The notes beneath the pieces are model-generated. The model saw nothing but the letters and a program-made list of their open reading frames with translations. It ran no database searches and had not been told where the DNA came from. Both the position numbers and the translations under genes were made by a program. This document shows, in pieces, positions 36,266 through 47,406 of a stretch of DNA of 64,000 bases. Source of the DNA: Datisca glomerata (lineage: Eukaryota > Streptophyta > Magnoliopsida > Cucurbitales > Datiscaceae); the NCBI GenBank assembly GCA_003255025.1, contig QANY01008042.1, positions 186,001 through 250,000 of the forward strand, written 5' to 3'. Position 1 is the first letter of the stretch. Each line of letters opens with the position of its first letter.

Positions 36266-39200
36266 TTTGGTGCTTTCATTGAAAACCTGAGAAAAAAGCT
36301 CAAGGGACTTACCCTACAAAACTGTAAACATACCTAGAACCAGATCCAACATGGCTCTAAATGGAGACAAACAGGGCCAGAAACGAAGACGAGCCTGTAG
36401 ATCAACCGATCCCGCCCACAGAAACGCTGCAGACGATCCTGAACGGGATGCACGAGATTGAAGGAAGGAATTTTGAAGCAATGCATGATGCGTGGCAAAA
36501 TGTATAAGAGCAAACCAACACGCTACAATAAGAACTCGCGAAAAAATGAGCAGAAGCGAGCTAGCGGGTGAATAATGATGAACATGAAACCAACTCTGAA
36601 GGCAATCGACGAGACGAAGGCAACAGGGACCACGAGAATGATAGAAGCATACGACGAGAAGAAGATGTCCAATTGTAAAACCTTGTGAATGAAACTACGG
36701 GAGAGGTTCGGCAACCCCAAATCATGTCAAAAGAAGTAGTCGAGGAGCTGTTCAACCAAAAAGTGATGGAGATAAGGAATCTCGAGAGTACGGGAAAGAA
36801 CAACCTTAAGTCTCTTGTCAGGACACCATTAAGCCCAGAAGTTCTAGTAGGACCCATACCTAAGAAATTCACCACGCCCAGGTTCAAATGTTATGAAGGA
36901 AAGTCTAATCCTGTAGACCATCTTTGACGATTCAGACAAGACATGGCGTTGTACCAACACAATGACAAGCTGATGTGTAAAATGTTCCCTACTAGTTTAG
37001 ACATGACTGCTTTGAAGTGGTACCACTACTTACCAATGCACTCAATCACTAACTTCGCTATTATGTCCTCCGTTTGTATAGAACAGTACTCAACATACCG
37101 TACCATCATGGAAGACTCGGAACATCTGATCACGATCTCCACCAAGGAAGGGGAGTCCCTACGGGAATACACTCACCGCTTCAAAGACAATATGGTCAAG
37201 GTCAAGAACTGCGACGACCGGTTAGCTAGGTTGGCCTTCCGACAAGGTCTGGACCCGGACTCACCCTTCTTTGAGGGCCTGTTTAAAGTGAAGCCTATTT
37301 CCATGGCAGAGGTTTTTCAACGGGCATAAGCCTATATTACATTGGAAGAAGAAGAAGAAGAGAGAAGTATGCGAAGAACGGTTGAACGAAAGGGAGAATA
37401 ATCCCAGAAGCGAGAAAAAAGCTCGAGATCTGAAGGGAGGAAGCATGACGAAATAGAAAGACCAGATGGGAAGAAGGCCCAACAGAACAGAAATTCCCAT
37501 CGAATGTGAGATTTTGACAGAACCCACTCGAAGGACAAGATCTACACACTGTTGACCATCCCAGTCAACCAAATACTAGAGACAATAGTGTCTTTGAAGA
37601 CCAATCTCATTCACTAAGGAACCTAGCTATAAAGACAAAGACAAATATTGCTCATATCATAAGAGCAACGGACATTACAAGCGAGACTGTTTCCAGCTCA
37701 AAGACTACATTGAGCAACTGATCAAAGAGGGGTACCTTAGCTAATTTGTGAAAAGAGATGAATAGAAACGCGAGATTGAGAAACATAGCCGGGAAGAGGA
37801 TAGGAAGGATAAGGGGAAACAGCCCATTCGCATTGTCGACACAATTATAGCATTAACCGAGACAACAAAAAGGAAATGAAGATATACTGCAAGCGGCCAA
37901 CATTAGAAAGACATCAGCTAAAGCCCTTAAGTGGCAACGGGAACTCGCCGCTTGTGTTTGACGACTCTGATCTAGAAAATGATGAACACCACAATGATAC
38001 CCTCGCCATTTCAATTCAGGTTGGCAACTGCTTTTTAAGGAGAGTCTTGGTAGACTATGGAAGAGTAGTAAACATCTTGTACTGGGCAATGTCCACGGGG
38101 ATAAAAAATACAAGGAACATCACAACCATTGATCGGATTCAACAAAGCCATTAACTACTCAGAAGCAACCCTAACACTCCCAATAAACACACTCCCGTTT
38201 AACCATATGAGCGAATTCATGATATTGGGAACAAATTCCCCGTACAATGCGATCCTAGGAAGGACCTGGCTCCACAAAATGAAGGTTGTACCCTCAACAT
38301 TCTACCAAGTATTGAAATACCCGTCCCCCGAAGGAGTGAAAACAATAAAAGGCAACCAGGCCACGGCCCGTATCCGTTCAGTAATTGCTTTAGAATCTAC
38401 AAAGAAAAAAGTTACGAAAAAGGTTAAGGGACCTGCAGATCTATAATAATTACAGGGAGACAAGCATGATGACCCAAGGTACGAGGCAGGAGAGGAAACA
38501 CATCCCATATGCTTAGAGAAAGGGACCTAGAAAGTATCAAACGTTGGTAGCTGTCTCGAAGAAAGTGAGAAAAAGAAGTTGATAGAATTCCTAAGGGAAA
38601 ACAAATATGTATTCATAGCAGCAACGTAGGAAATGCCTGGAATCTCAAAGGAAATCATCTTCCACAGGTTAAACACTAATCCCATTATGAAACTTCTAAA
38701 AGGAAAAAAGAGAAGCTTCGCCCCTAAAAGAAACCAAGCGATCAACGAAGAAGTTGAGAAGGTCTTAGTAGCGGGTTCCATTAGAGAAGTGAACTACCCT
38801 GAATGGCTCACTAACATAGTAATGGTACAAAAAAAGAACAAAAAGTCGAGAATCTGCATCAACTTCACTAAACTAAATAAAGCATGCTCCAAAGATAAAT
38901 ACCCGCTGCCAAGGATATATCAAATGGTAGACGCCACTTCTGGGCAAGAACTACTCAGCTTCATGGACGTTTACTCAAGTTACAATCAGGTAAAGATATT
39001 CCAAGCCGATCAAGAAAAGATATAACGCATGGCGACTATAGGATACTATTGAATTGAGCCTACACATGCGAGTGGAGTATACGGAACGAACGAGCCGAGC
39101 TGAGACTAAGGTGACCCGGGCCTAAAAGCCATGAAGCTTTTACGCAGCTAGCCAAGGAGCTCGAAACCTGCGAGTGGAGTAAGACGGAGCCAGGATATGA

Positions 39201-39620
39201 TCATTACTGAGTATGGCGTCTACTGCTACAAAGTCATGCCCTTTGATCTAAAAAATGCTGGCGCAACTTATCAAAGGCTGATGAACAAAGTTTTCCGCGA
39301 GCAAATTGGAAAGAATATGGAAGTCTATGTTAATGACACGCTGGTCAAAATTAAGAAGCGGGAACACCACATTCAGGACCTTGAATAATCATTCTCTGTT
39401 GTAAGGCAAAATTCCATGAAGCTAAACCTGGAGAAATGCATTTTTGGGGTGTCAACGGGAAATTCCATGGAGATCTAATTACACAACATGAAATCAAAGT
39501 AAATCCGGATCAAGTAAAGGCAATTATAGAAATGAGGTTCCCGCGAAACCTCGAAAAAATCCAGGATTTAACGGGAAGATTGGGCGCCCTAAACAGGCTC
39601 ATCTCTCTAATAAACTTTAA
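36265..39620 (+). mobile_element. Ty3/gypsy retrotransposon, broken and 3'-truncated
   Basis: Gag: 36685-37329, with one stop near 36927, including TTPRFKCYEGKSNPVDHL, then SLREYTHRFKDNM and RLARLAFRQGLDPDSPF. A gag knuckle follows at about 37646 (YCSYHKSNGHYKRDC). Protease: near 38030-38090, LVDYGRVVNILY, in which the usual D-S/T-G triad is lost. Reverse transcriptase: 38633-39388, with RICINFTKLNKACSKDKYPL, MDVYSSYNQV, ITEYGVYCYKVMPF and VYVNDTLVK in place of the usual V/YVDD. The segment at 39436-39610 is the start of RNase H (DLTGRLGALNRLIS). Integrase and 3' LTR are missing because copia sequence takes over. The RT is also interrupted at 39020-39196. Confidence 0.85.
39020..39196. mobile_element. 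~170-bp insertion inside the gypsy reverse transcriptase
   Basis: RT coding sequence runs up to DQEK near 39018 and resumes at ITEYGVYCYKVMPF near 39199. In intact gypsy RTs these segments are adjacent apart from one or two residues. The intervening DNA is GC-richer and carries two copies of TGCGAGTGGAGTA (about 39067 and 39170). GATAT occurs at both edges and could be a 5-base target-site duplication. The element type is unknown. Confidence 0.5.
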
Positions 39621-41690
39621 CATAAAACTATTCAGTATTTTTCTTTGGATTATGCTATGGATTATAAGGGTTACTTATGCTATGATACTAAAACTAAAAA
39701 AGTTTATACTTCTTGGCATGTAATTTTTGATGAATTTGTCTTCTCTTATAAAACTCTGGCTAATATCTCTTCTATCTCCCCTACTTATAATGTCTCCAAT
39801 TTTGATAACACTGCTCGTATATCTTTACTTCATATACCTACTATAACTTCAAGTTCTAGTTCTTATTCTACTACACTTGGTATGACATGATTACCCACAT
39901 CACATGACAATATTGCTGCACATAATGAGTTAAACCCGTTAGATATTAATGTTTTTTCTGGTTCTGTTGCACATTCTTCTGCTGATTTACTTGATATATC
40001 TAATGCTTTAACTATTGATCTTCATATTGACCCTTTTCAACCTCTCTCCATACCTTCTCCCTCTTCCACATCCATTTCTCAGCCTAATACTCACAAAATG
40101 AAAACCAGATCCAAGTCTGGCATTTCTAAAAGAAAGCTTCCCTTGCTTCTCAGTTACCCCATCTTACTAATCCTATTACCTTTTCTACTACATCCAAATT
40201 TCCTGAATGGAACACTGCTATGTAGGATGGATACAAAGCCTTAATGATCATGGCACTTGGTCCCTGGTTCCCTTACCTAAAAACAAAAACCTTGTAGATT
40301 GTAAGTGGGTCTATATATAACCCCAATGGCACTATTGCTGGATACAAGGCCCGACTTGTTGCCAATGGGTTCCATCAAGAGGCTAGTCTTAACTATAATG
40401 AAACGTTTAACCCTATTATGACCTACTGTTAGAATTATTCTTTCTCTTACTGCCCACTTTGGCTGGTCCCTTAGACAATTAGATACAGAAATGTTTTTTT
40501 ACATGGGGTTTTAAATGAAGAGGTGTACATGGTTCAATCTCCTGGTTTTTTCAATCCCGAATATCCTAATCATGTTTGCAGGTTGCATAAATCATTATGT
40601 GGTCTTAAACAGACTCCAAGAGCCTGGTTTGATAAATTCACTTATCATCTTCTCACTCTTGGATTTAGTGCTTCCCAGGCTAATACTTCTTTGTTTGTCA
40701 AAGCTATAGGTCAATCTCTAACCTATCTTCTCTTATATGTTGATGACATCATTTTAACAGGTAATGATAACAACTATATTCATAAGCTCTCTTAAAAAAG
40801 ACTTTGATATGAAAGATCTAGGTTCTTTTAAGTACTTTTTTGTCTTGAAATTATTAGAAGCTCTACTGGTATGTTTGTTAATCAACATAAATATGCTCAG
40901 GGCATTATCTGAAAGGTTGGTATGGCTAATGCTAAGTCCTGTAACTCTTCTTTCTCTATCAAAACACCTTTGTACAATCATGTTGGTTCACCTATTTCAG
41001 ATGTTACTGAATTTAGAAGTCTAGTCGGCTTTTTACAGTACTTAATTTTCACCAGCTTGATACAAGTTTCACTATTAATAAAGTGTGTCAGTTTATGCAT
41101 TCTCATATTTTTGCTCATTATATTGCTGCTAAACGTATCCTACGGTATGTTGCAGGTACAATCAGTCATGGCTTTCTCTTTAAACTAGGATCTCTCACTC
41201 TTCAATCCTTTAGTGATGCGGATTGGGCAGGAGATCCCTCTAATAAGCGTTCAACCACTAGCTTCATCATCTACCTTTAGTTCAAATCATATCTCATGGT
41301 GTGTAAAAAAATAACCTACTGTGACAAGATCCTCCACTGAAGCCGAGTACAAGGCCATAGCTAACACAACTGCAAAACTGTCTTGGATAAGGTAGGTTCT
41401 ATATGATTTGCATCTCTACCTTAAATAACCCCCATTGCTTTGGTGTGAAAGCACATCCATTATAGCTCTTGCCTCTAACCCAGTATTTCATGCTCAAACA
41501 AAGCATGTTGAAATTGATTATCACCTCATCAGAGAACGAGTTGTCAAGAAAGATCATATTGTCAAGCACATTGACTCTCATTATCAACTCGCAGATTTAT
41601 TTACCAAACACCTCTCTACTCCTAGGTTTACTTTCTTTCGGGATAAACCCATGCCTCATCAACTTGGTAGGAGTTTGAGGGGAGATATAA
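39620..41690 (+). mobile_element. Ty1/copia retrotransposon, 5'-truncated
   Basis: Begins within the integrase C-terminus: DYKGYLCYDTKTKKVYTSWH, followed by VIFDE (39650-39740). A Ser-rich linker follows. Reverse transcriptase comes next, with EEVYMVQSPGFF, CRLHKSLCGLKQTPRAWFDK and LLYVDDIILTGND (40520-40760). RNase H follows, with AAKRILRYVAGTISHGFLF, DADWAGDP, STEAEYKA and QTKHVEIDYHLIRE, ending QLADLFTKHLSTPRF near 41640. Stops and frame shifts occur between blocks. Gag, protease and most of integrase are absent. Confidence 0.87.
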
Positions 41691-41980
41691 AGTAATATTT
41701 TATCATTGGCTGAGTTGTTTCCTTTTCATTGGTTATTGTTTAGGTAGTTTAATAAGGCTAACTTTCTTGTTAGTCTATTTGTAATTCATGTGTGCATGGC
41801 TTTGTTTGCTTAATGAGAAAGTATTTTCAGTTCAACTTCTTCTCTTTCTTCTTCGTGTCTTCTTTCTCTTTCTTGCTACTTTCTTCCTCTGGATCTCTCT
41901 TGCAATCTTTCTATTAATTGCAGAAATTTCTCCTCATCTTTCTGCACTCTCCTCACATGTTTCTCAACATAGGTAGTGAA
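41665..41980 (+). repeat. Polypurine tract and probable 3' LTR of the copia element
   Basis: GGAGTTTGAGGGGAG at about 41670-41684 sits just after the RNase H coding sequence, where copia elements carry the polypurine tract. The CT-rich stretch to about 41975 (TTCTTCTCTTTCTTCTTCG) is typical of a copia LTR end. The 5' LTR is missing, so the boundary cannot be tested. Confidence 0.5.
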
Positions 41981-41989
41981 CGACAAAAT

Positions 41990-42290
41990 AAAATATGTAA
42001 CCAGTTTGTCACCAACACTCTCACTATAGATATTTGGTGACGACCACTTGCCTTATCGCCGATATCATTTCGTGACCATATCACACATTTGTCAATTAAT
42101 TTCATCGTCATGTACTTTATCATGGCAAAATGATTATCGCCGCCTTAATTACATATGGCGAGGAAATGATAAAATCTATTGCGACAAAGCTATCTCCTCA
42201 TCATATAACATGTATCGAGATGACACAATTTCGTTGTCAAATATATGGTACCGACACAATTTCGTTGTCTAATATAATAAATTTATTACA
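41990..42290. repeat. GACACAATTTCGTTGTC repeat region
   Basis: A 31-base direct repeat starts at 42222 and 42253, each copy holding the imperfect palindrome GACACAATTTCGTTGTC. CG-containing relatives (TTATCGCC, GCGACAAAG, GCGAGGAAATG) are scattered before it. This resembles the subterminal sequence of a DNA transposon; no coding part is present. Confidence 0.5.
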
Positions 42291-42473
42291 TGAATAAAAA
42301 ACTTTATCTATCAAAATAAAAATAACGTGTCTCATTAAGCGTGTTTTATATACATAAATAATGTATATAATTACGGATATCTGAAAAGTTAATTACATGT
42401 ATTATAAAAACTTTTAACCAAGACGACTCATTCTTAAAGGTTACGCAGCCCGAGTTTGCGGGAAAACTTTACA

Positions 42474-42570
42474 ATGCCGGAAAATTATTCCTGACATTGA
42501 TGTTGGGCCATTGTGGCCCTTAGATTACTTTTGGAGCAATCTAGGTCACACAAAACCCACCATGTAACAA
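42474..42570. mobile_element. Terminal segment of element B (inverted relative to element A)
   Basis: ATGCCGG at 42474 begins a segment with GTTGGGCCATTGTGGCCC, then GATTACTTTTGGAGCAATC and AGGTCACACAA. It aligns in reverse complement with 6845-6936. The similarity continues into the repeat arrays on the inner side, identifying it as one end of the same element family. Confidence 0.68.
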
Positions 42571-43640
42571 GTTTTTTTATTCACCAAATACGTACTAGGG
42601 TTCACTAATTACGTACTACAGTTCACTAAATATGTATTGAGGTTCACCAAATACGTACCAATTAATAATTTTTTGAGGCGTTCACAAAATACGCACTGGG
42701 GTTCACTAAATACGTACTGAGGTTCACCAAATATATACTATCACCAAATACGTATAAATTAATAATTTTTAAAGGGGTTCACCAAATATGTACTGGGGTT
42801 TACCGAATATGTACTAGGGTTCACTAAATACGTACAAATTAATAATTTTTGGAGAGATTCACCAAATACGTAATGAAGTTCACCAATATGTACTAGGGTT
42901 CACCAAATATGTACACATTAATAATTTTTTATTTTGTCAAGATTCTCGATTTTTGTGCGAACATTATCTTCACTTATATTTTTAATTAGATTTGAATTTA
43001 GTAATGAATTGTTAAAATAATTGAACACTTATTCATAAATGGGAATGGATTCTTGATTATGGTGTCGTGATTTTACAACAAGTATCAAGTAAATAATCTT
43101 TCTCCATTTGGCGAATATGTTCCTAAATCACGGTCCATGTATAGAATCGAAATCAATAAGTATGTAGTACAAATATATATGGATATAAATTCTAGATCTT
43201 TTCCTCTCTTTCATACAATTATGTCTTACATTTATCATTTTACACATTATTATTTCTTACATTTATCGATTCATAATTTTTCACTATTTAACGAACATGT
43301 GTAACCCTCAATGTTGGAGGTGAACATCTTTAGATTTATGGTTAAATCCACTACATTTTAGAAGAACATCTCAAAGAAAATTAATTTTTAAATTTTGGTG
43401 AACACCTCAAGCATTTGTTATACATGAAATATTTTGGTGAATCCTTCAACATTCCCTATGTACCCCACTATGAAATTGATGAACATCAAAATACAAAGTC
43501 AATTTTGGTGAATCTCTCCAAGAATTATTAATTTTGTACATGAAATATTTTGGTGAACCCCTCAAGGTTCCCTTTGTACCCCACTATAAAATTGATAAAC
43601 ACCAAAATACAAAGTCCATTTTGGTGAACCCCTGCAAGAT
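42570..43640. repeat. TTCACCAAAT array of element B
   Basis: Forward monomers (TTCACCAAATACGTACT) fill 42575-42930. After an AT-rich gap, inverted copies (TTTTGGTGAACCCC) occur at 43390-43635. The same order, forward then inverted measured from the tip, is seen in element A, but this array is shorter. Confidence 0.78.
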
Positions 43641-43661
43641 ACAATTGAACATTTGTTCGTA

Positions 43662-43780
43662 AATTCGTTAAAAGTTGTCATTGATAATGTTGTTGTGCTT
43701 TTGTGACAAGTATCGAGCGAGATGAGTTTTCACCATATATAATTATAGGTCATGATGTTACGATGGTTGGTAAATCTTAT
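43662..43780. repeat. Block shared with element A
   Basis: Matches 5101-5215 in reverse complement at high identity, with the landmarks AAAAGTTGTCATTGATAATG, GTGACAAGTATC and CATATATAATTATAGGTC. It is not repetitive inside either copy, so it is useful for dating their divergence. Confidence 0.75.
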
Positions 43781-43797
43781 TTTAAGCATAATAAGGA

Positions 43798-44400
43798 GTA
43801 GAGGTGGTAAATAGGCTGGTTTACAGGCTGAACCATGAATCCATTGTTTTGTCTTGAAATTTAAACAATTATACATGTAGTGAAGTTTGAAAATTAAACA
43901 TCTCTTTACCAATAGACCAAGACAACCTTTGTTAGATTTATTGTTTAAAATATATTCTTATTGTCTTTTAATTCATTTGATTGAAACTTCATATAATATA
44001 ATTTTGAAATAAACGTATTTAATTAAATAAAAAATAATATTTTTCATTTAAATGAATACTTTATTCAATGGAAAATTATATTTATGAAAATTTTAAAAAA
44101 TATTGGTTTAATATTCTTAATATTTTTTTGTTGTATTAATGAACATGAATTATAAATTAGCTATTAATTATTTGTTATATTTTTAGAGTTTATGTAAATA
44201 TGAATATCACTAGTTTATAAATTTAATAAATAAAATAATTATTTGACTCATTATTACAAGTTTTTCTATTGAGATTTTTAAGTAATAAAATAAAATAATT
44301 ACAAGAAAGTAACATGACTTTCATATAATTTAGTGGTAATCCTTACACTTCATCTATTTCCCACCAATGTTCAACTCCCCATCTATATTTTTTAAAATTA
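43798..44400. other. AT-rich stretch, possible insertion in element B
   Basis: Similarity to element A stops at about 43790, and TAGAGGTGGTAAATAGGCTGG begins at 43799. This looks like a hAT-type end (TAGAGGTGGCAA class). No coding sequence is seen; it may be a non-autonomous insertion. Confidence 0.35.
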
Positions 44401-44537
44401 AATTACAATAAAGGGAGGGGAAACGGGCCGGGCCGGTTATTTACGATCCAGTTATTTAACCGGGGCCGACCCGTGAACCGGCTTAGACCGGACCGTCACG
44501 GGCCGGTTCAACGGTTTATTTCAGGCCGCCGTAAAAC

Positions 44538-44632
44538 TCCCTATTAGGGTTGGCAACTGGCCCGGCATGGAACCGGTTCGTTAATCGACCAGGATCGGGT
44601 CGGGCCGGGCCAGTTGTCAACCCTAATAGGGG
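44538..44632. mobile_element. Small hAT-like MITE (inverted-repeat element)
   Basis: CTATTAGGGTTGGCAACTGG followed by CCCGGC (44540-44565) is matched in reverse complement by the sequence ending CAGTTGTCAACCCTAATAG (about 44604-44631). TAGGGTTGGCAA ends are common in plant hAT miniature elements. GC-rich GGCCGGG motifs fill the middle and the adjacent 44410-44530. No exact target duplication was read. Confidence 0.55.
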
Positions 44633-44639
44633 TATTGGG

Positions 44640-44870
44640 AACAAACGCTTGTGTGTCTGACGTTTAAGGCCCAAATACGATCAGCAGGCCCCAAACGCCT
44701 GTCATTGTAGGCGATTCGCCAGCCATGACTAGCGTTTGGGGCCCGCTGGACACGTTTAGGCCCCAAACGCCTAACACGCCTTTGGTCCGTGTCCCAGCGA
44801 CAAGGGTCAAACGTCTTTGTGTCTGGCGTTTGGGGCCCAAACGGGACCAGCATGCTCTAAATATCAGTCT
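44640..44870. repeat. GGCGTTTGGGGCCC palindrome cluster, element B
   Basis: Diverged form of the 4370-4795 cluster. GCGTTTGGGGCCC and GGCCCCAAACGCC alternate, with GGCGATTCGCC and CGTGTCCCAGCGACAAGG counterparts of the smaller element A palindromes. The shared arrangement supports a common origin. Confidence 0.7.
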
Positions 44871-44929
44871 CGAATGACGACTGGTCATGTAATGATGGCG
44901 TTTAGGTTCTCATTGTTGTGTTTGACTCT

Positions 44930-46440
44930 TGTGTGGCATTTATGTTGTGGTATTTATTGCGGCAATTTTAGTATCTATAACGGCGGTTTTAGTGTCAATA
45001 GCGCGATTTTAGTATTTATTTTCACACTTGGTCATTTTCATACCCGTAGACAATTTCATACACTTTGTCATTTTTTTTATTTTCACATGCACGTAGCATT
45101 TTTCATTCACTTAATAATTTTCTCATATTTTGCCATTTTATGTACTTGTTTTGACACACTTAATTATTCTCATGCACTTAATCATATTTACACTTAAATA
45201 TACATATTAATTTCACACAATTATGTCTTTCATGTACTTGTAAATTCTAGATCTCTCTCTCCCTCACATAAAAGTACGCCTTGCATTTATCTTTTTCACG
45301 CATTTGGTCATTTTTACACCCACTTACATATATTCACACACTTGATCATTTTACACATTTAGCTATATTGACACACTTGTTTATTTTCACACATTTAACA
45401 ATTTCTCTTGTACTTGGTCATTTTCAGACATAGTCATTTCCATGACTTGTTTTCACACGTTTTCACAAACTTAGTTATACACTTAGTCATATTTTCATTC
45501 TCCACTTTTTCATTTTCAAGTACTTGTTTTGATGGAACTTATATATTTTCACGTACTTAACTAGAGGTACATTTTAGGTGAGCCCCAAGAATATTCTTTT
45601 TTACATTTTGGTGAACTCATTTATACCGGCGATTTTATTACCTTTAACCACGGTTTTTGTAGTCTTTACCGGCGGTTCAATTTTTATACCGGCGGTTTTT
45701 GATTCTATACCTACGGTTTTTTCTACACTTGACCATTTTTACATTTTAGCCATACACACTTAGCATTTTTTAACCATTTGTTTGTCACCTAGTCATACAC
45801 ATAGTCATTTTTAAACACTTTACTATAATACACATTTTAGTAATTTTATTTCACTTAGTTATTTTCACGCACTTAACAATTTTCACAATCAGTTCTACAC
45901 TTAGCCGTTTTTGCAACTTAGCCACATACACTTGGTAATTTTCATTCACTTTGTAATTTTCTAACCATTTACCATTTTTATATACACTTGGCAAACACTT
46001 AGTTATTTTCACACATTTTCATATACTTAGTCATTTTCATTCGCATAGTCACTTTCATATACTTGTCATTTTCATATAGTTGTTTCTCACCCTTTACCAT
46101 ATTTATTTACTTGTTTTGTCACATAACCATATTTTATGCACTTAGGCATTTTCATACACACTTAGTTATAATCACACACTTGATCATTTTCAGACACTAA
46201 ACATTTTTCTTACGTGTAGTCATTTTCATAAATTTACTTTTTTCATACGCTTAACCATTTTCACACACTTAGTCATTTTTAAACAGTTGACCATTTTCAC
46301 AGTTTGTTACCTTTAACGGCAGGTTTTGCATCTATATCAGTAGTTCTAGGGGTACATTTTAGTGAATACCAAGAATATTCTTTTCTATATTTTGGTGAAC
46401 CCTTTTATGCCGGCGATTGTTTACACAAGTAAACACATTA
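44930..46440. repeat. CACTTAGTCATTTTCA-type dispersed tandem array
   Basis: A loose monomer of about 15-25 bases (CACACTTAGTCATTTTCATA) recurs many times. Blocks of ACCGGCGGTTTT lie at 45625-45720, with relatives near 46315 and 46415. A longer segment (GGTACATTTTAG, then CCAAGAATATTCTTTT and TTTTGGTGAAC) is repeated about 780 bases apart, near 45567 and 46349. It also resembles 5630-5690 of element A. No coding function. Confidence 0.65.
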
Positions 46441-46740
46441 GTTATATCAATCACATACACTTAACTATTTTAATCACATCCACTTAATAATTTTTAAACA
46501 CTTAATCATTATACATATTTAGTAATTTTCATACACTTAACCAATTTAATAATTAACATCATTAATAATTTAATGTATATCATTTCAACAAACTGTTACA
46601 TATTCATTCGATCAACTTATAAATAAATTTAACTTAAAAACTAACTTATCATTAAAATACAAGCAACACTTGCTTCAATAAATGAAAAAGGGTAATCTTG
46701 AAATAATTTGTAACTTGGATAAAATTATCCTACAAAACCA
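46440..46740. other. AT-rich non-coding stretch
   Basis: It continues the AT-rich composition of element B and fades into the gene-fragment region. Nothing specific is recognised. Confidence 0.4.
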
Positions 46741-46759
46741 ATATACTTTATCCCATCAT

Positions 46760-46850
46760 CTTAACCTGTGAGAGTCTGGACACCATCTCCACCAGCAACT
46801 TAACCAACTTTCATGATACTTTCAGGAATAAAGGCCTCACCCTATTTCAG
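46760..46850 (-). pseudogene. Unrecognised exon-like fragment
   Basis: Minus-strand reading gives GEAFIPESIMKVG, a stop, then VAGGDGVQTLT after a CAG-like acceptor. It looks like protein-coding sequence with one nonsense codon, but I do not recognise the family. It has the same strand as the neighbouring fragments. Confidence 0.3.
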
Positions 46851-47316
46851 AAGAAATTCATTAAGAAAAGAGGCTCAAACAATGATTACAAATTTATACA
46901 AGATAATTATGTAGGAAAATTAACAGAAGTTACAGTTAATGGCTGCATAGAGTGAGTCTATTATGGAAACTACATCATATTATGTTGATCTATAGAAGTA
47001 CTCCCAACATGAATCTAAAAGCTGCCACCAGATTACTTCATTATCATTTTTACTCCCTTACTTCATTATCATTTTTACTCCCTTCAGCAAACATGCAAAG
47101 ATCAAGCATCTTTTACAAAAAAACATTAATAGCCTGATGTTGTCTAACAAGCGAGCCTTCTTGTATGAATAAAGTGGTGTACAGATAAATAAATGGCTTC
47201 TTAAATTTAAAGGAGCACATTTCCTTCTCCTTCAGTTTTAGATAATGGGAAACTAGTCAGAAGGAACAGTAGAATAAGCTAGATACACTGCTAGTAAAGC
47301 TCACTAGAAGACTTAC

Positions 47317-47406
47317 CCCAGCATATGCGACTAGTTTAAGTAAGGTTACCAGATTCCCTGCACCTTCTGCACATACACTTGCATCAATCAAAACAAGCTT
47401 TTCGAC
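47317..47406 (-). pseudogene. Isolated exon of an alpha/beta-hydrolase gene
   Basis: A 90-base, stop-free exon with a TTTTTCAG acceptor and a GGG|GTAAGT donor encodes VEKLVLIDASVCAEGAGNLV and ten further residues. The VxKLVLIDASVYAEGTGNL-like segment is a hallmark of a plant alpha/beta-hydrolase family, the strand just after the nucleophile elbow. No GxSxG exon, start or C-terminus was found nearby. A second exon-like piece at about 47735-47790 (NQLAEDMKI, stop, VKDDLEESR, donor AGG|GTATGT) is unassigned. It is best read as a gene fragment. Confidence 0.6.

Noticed and set aside
44623..44888. Overlapping minus-strand frames
   Set aside because: Inside the GGCGTTTGGGGCCC palindrome cluster; no family resemblance.
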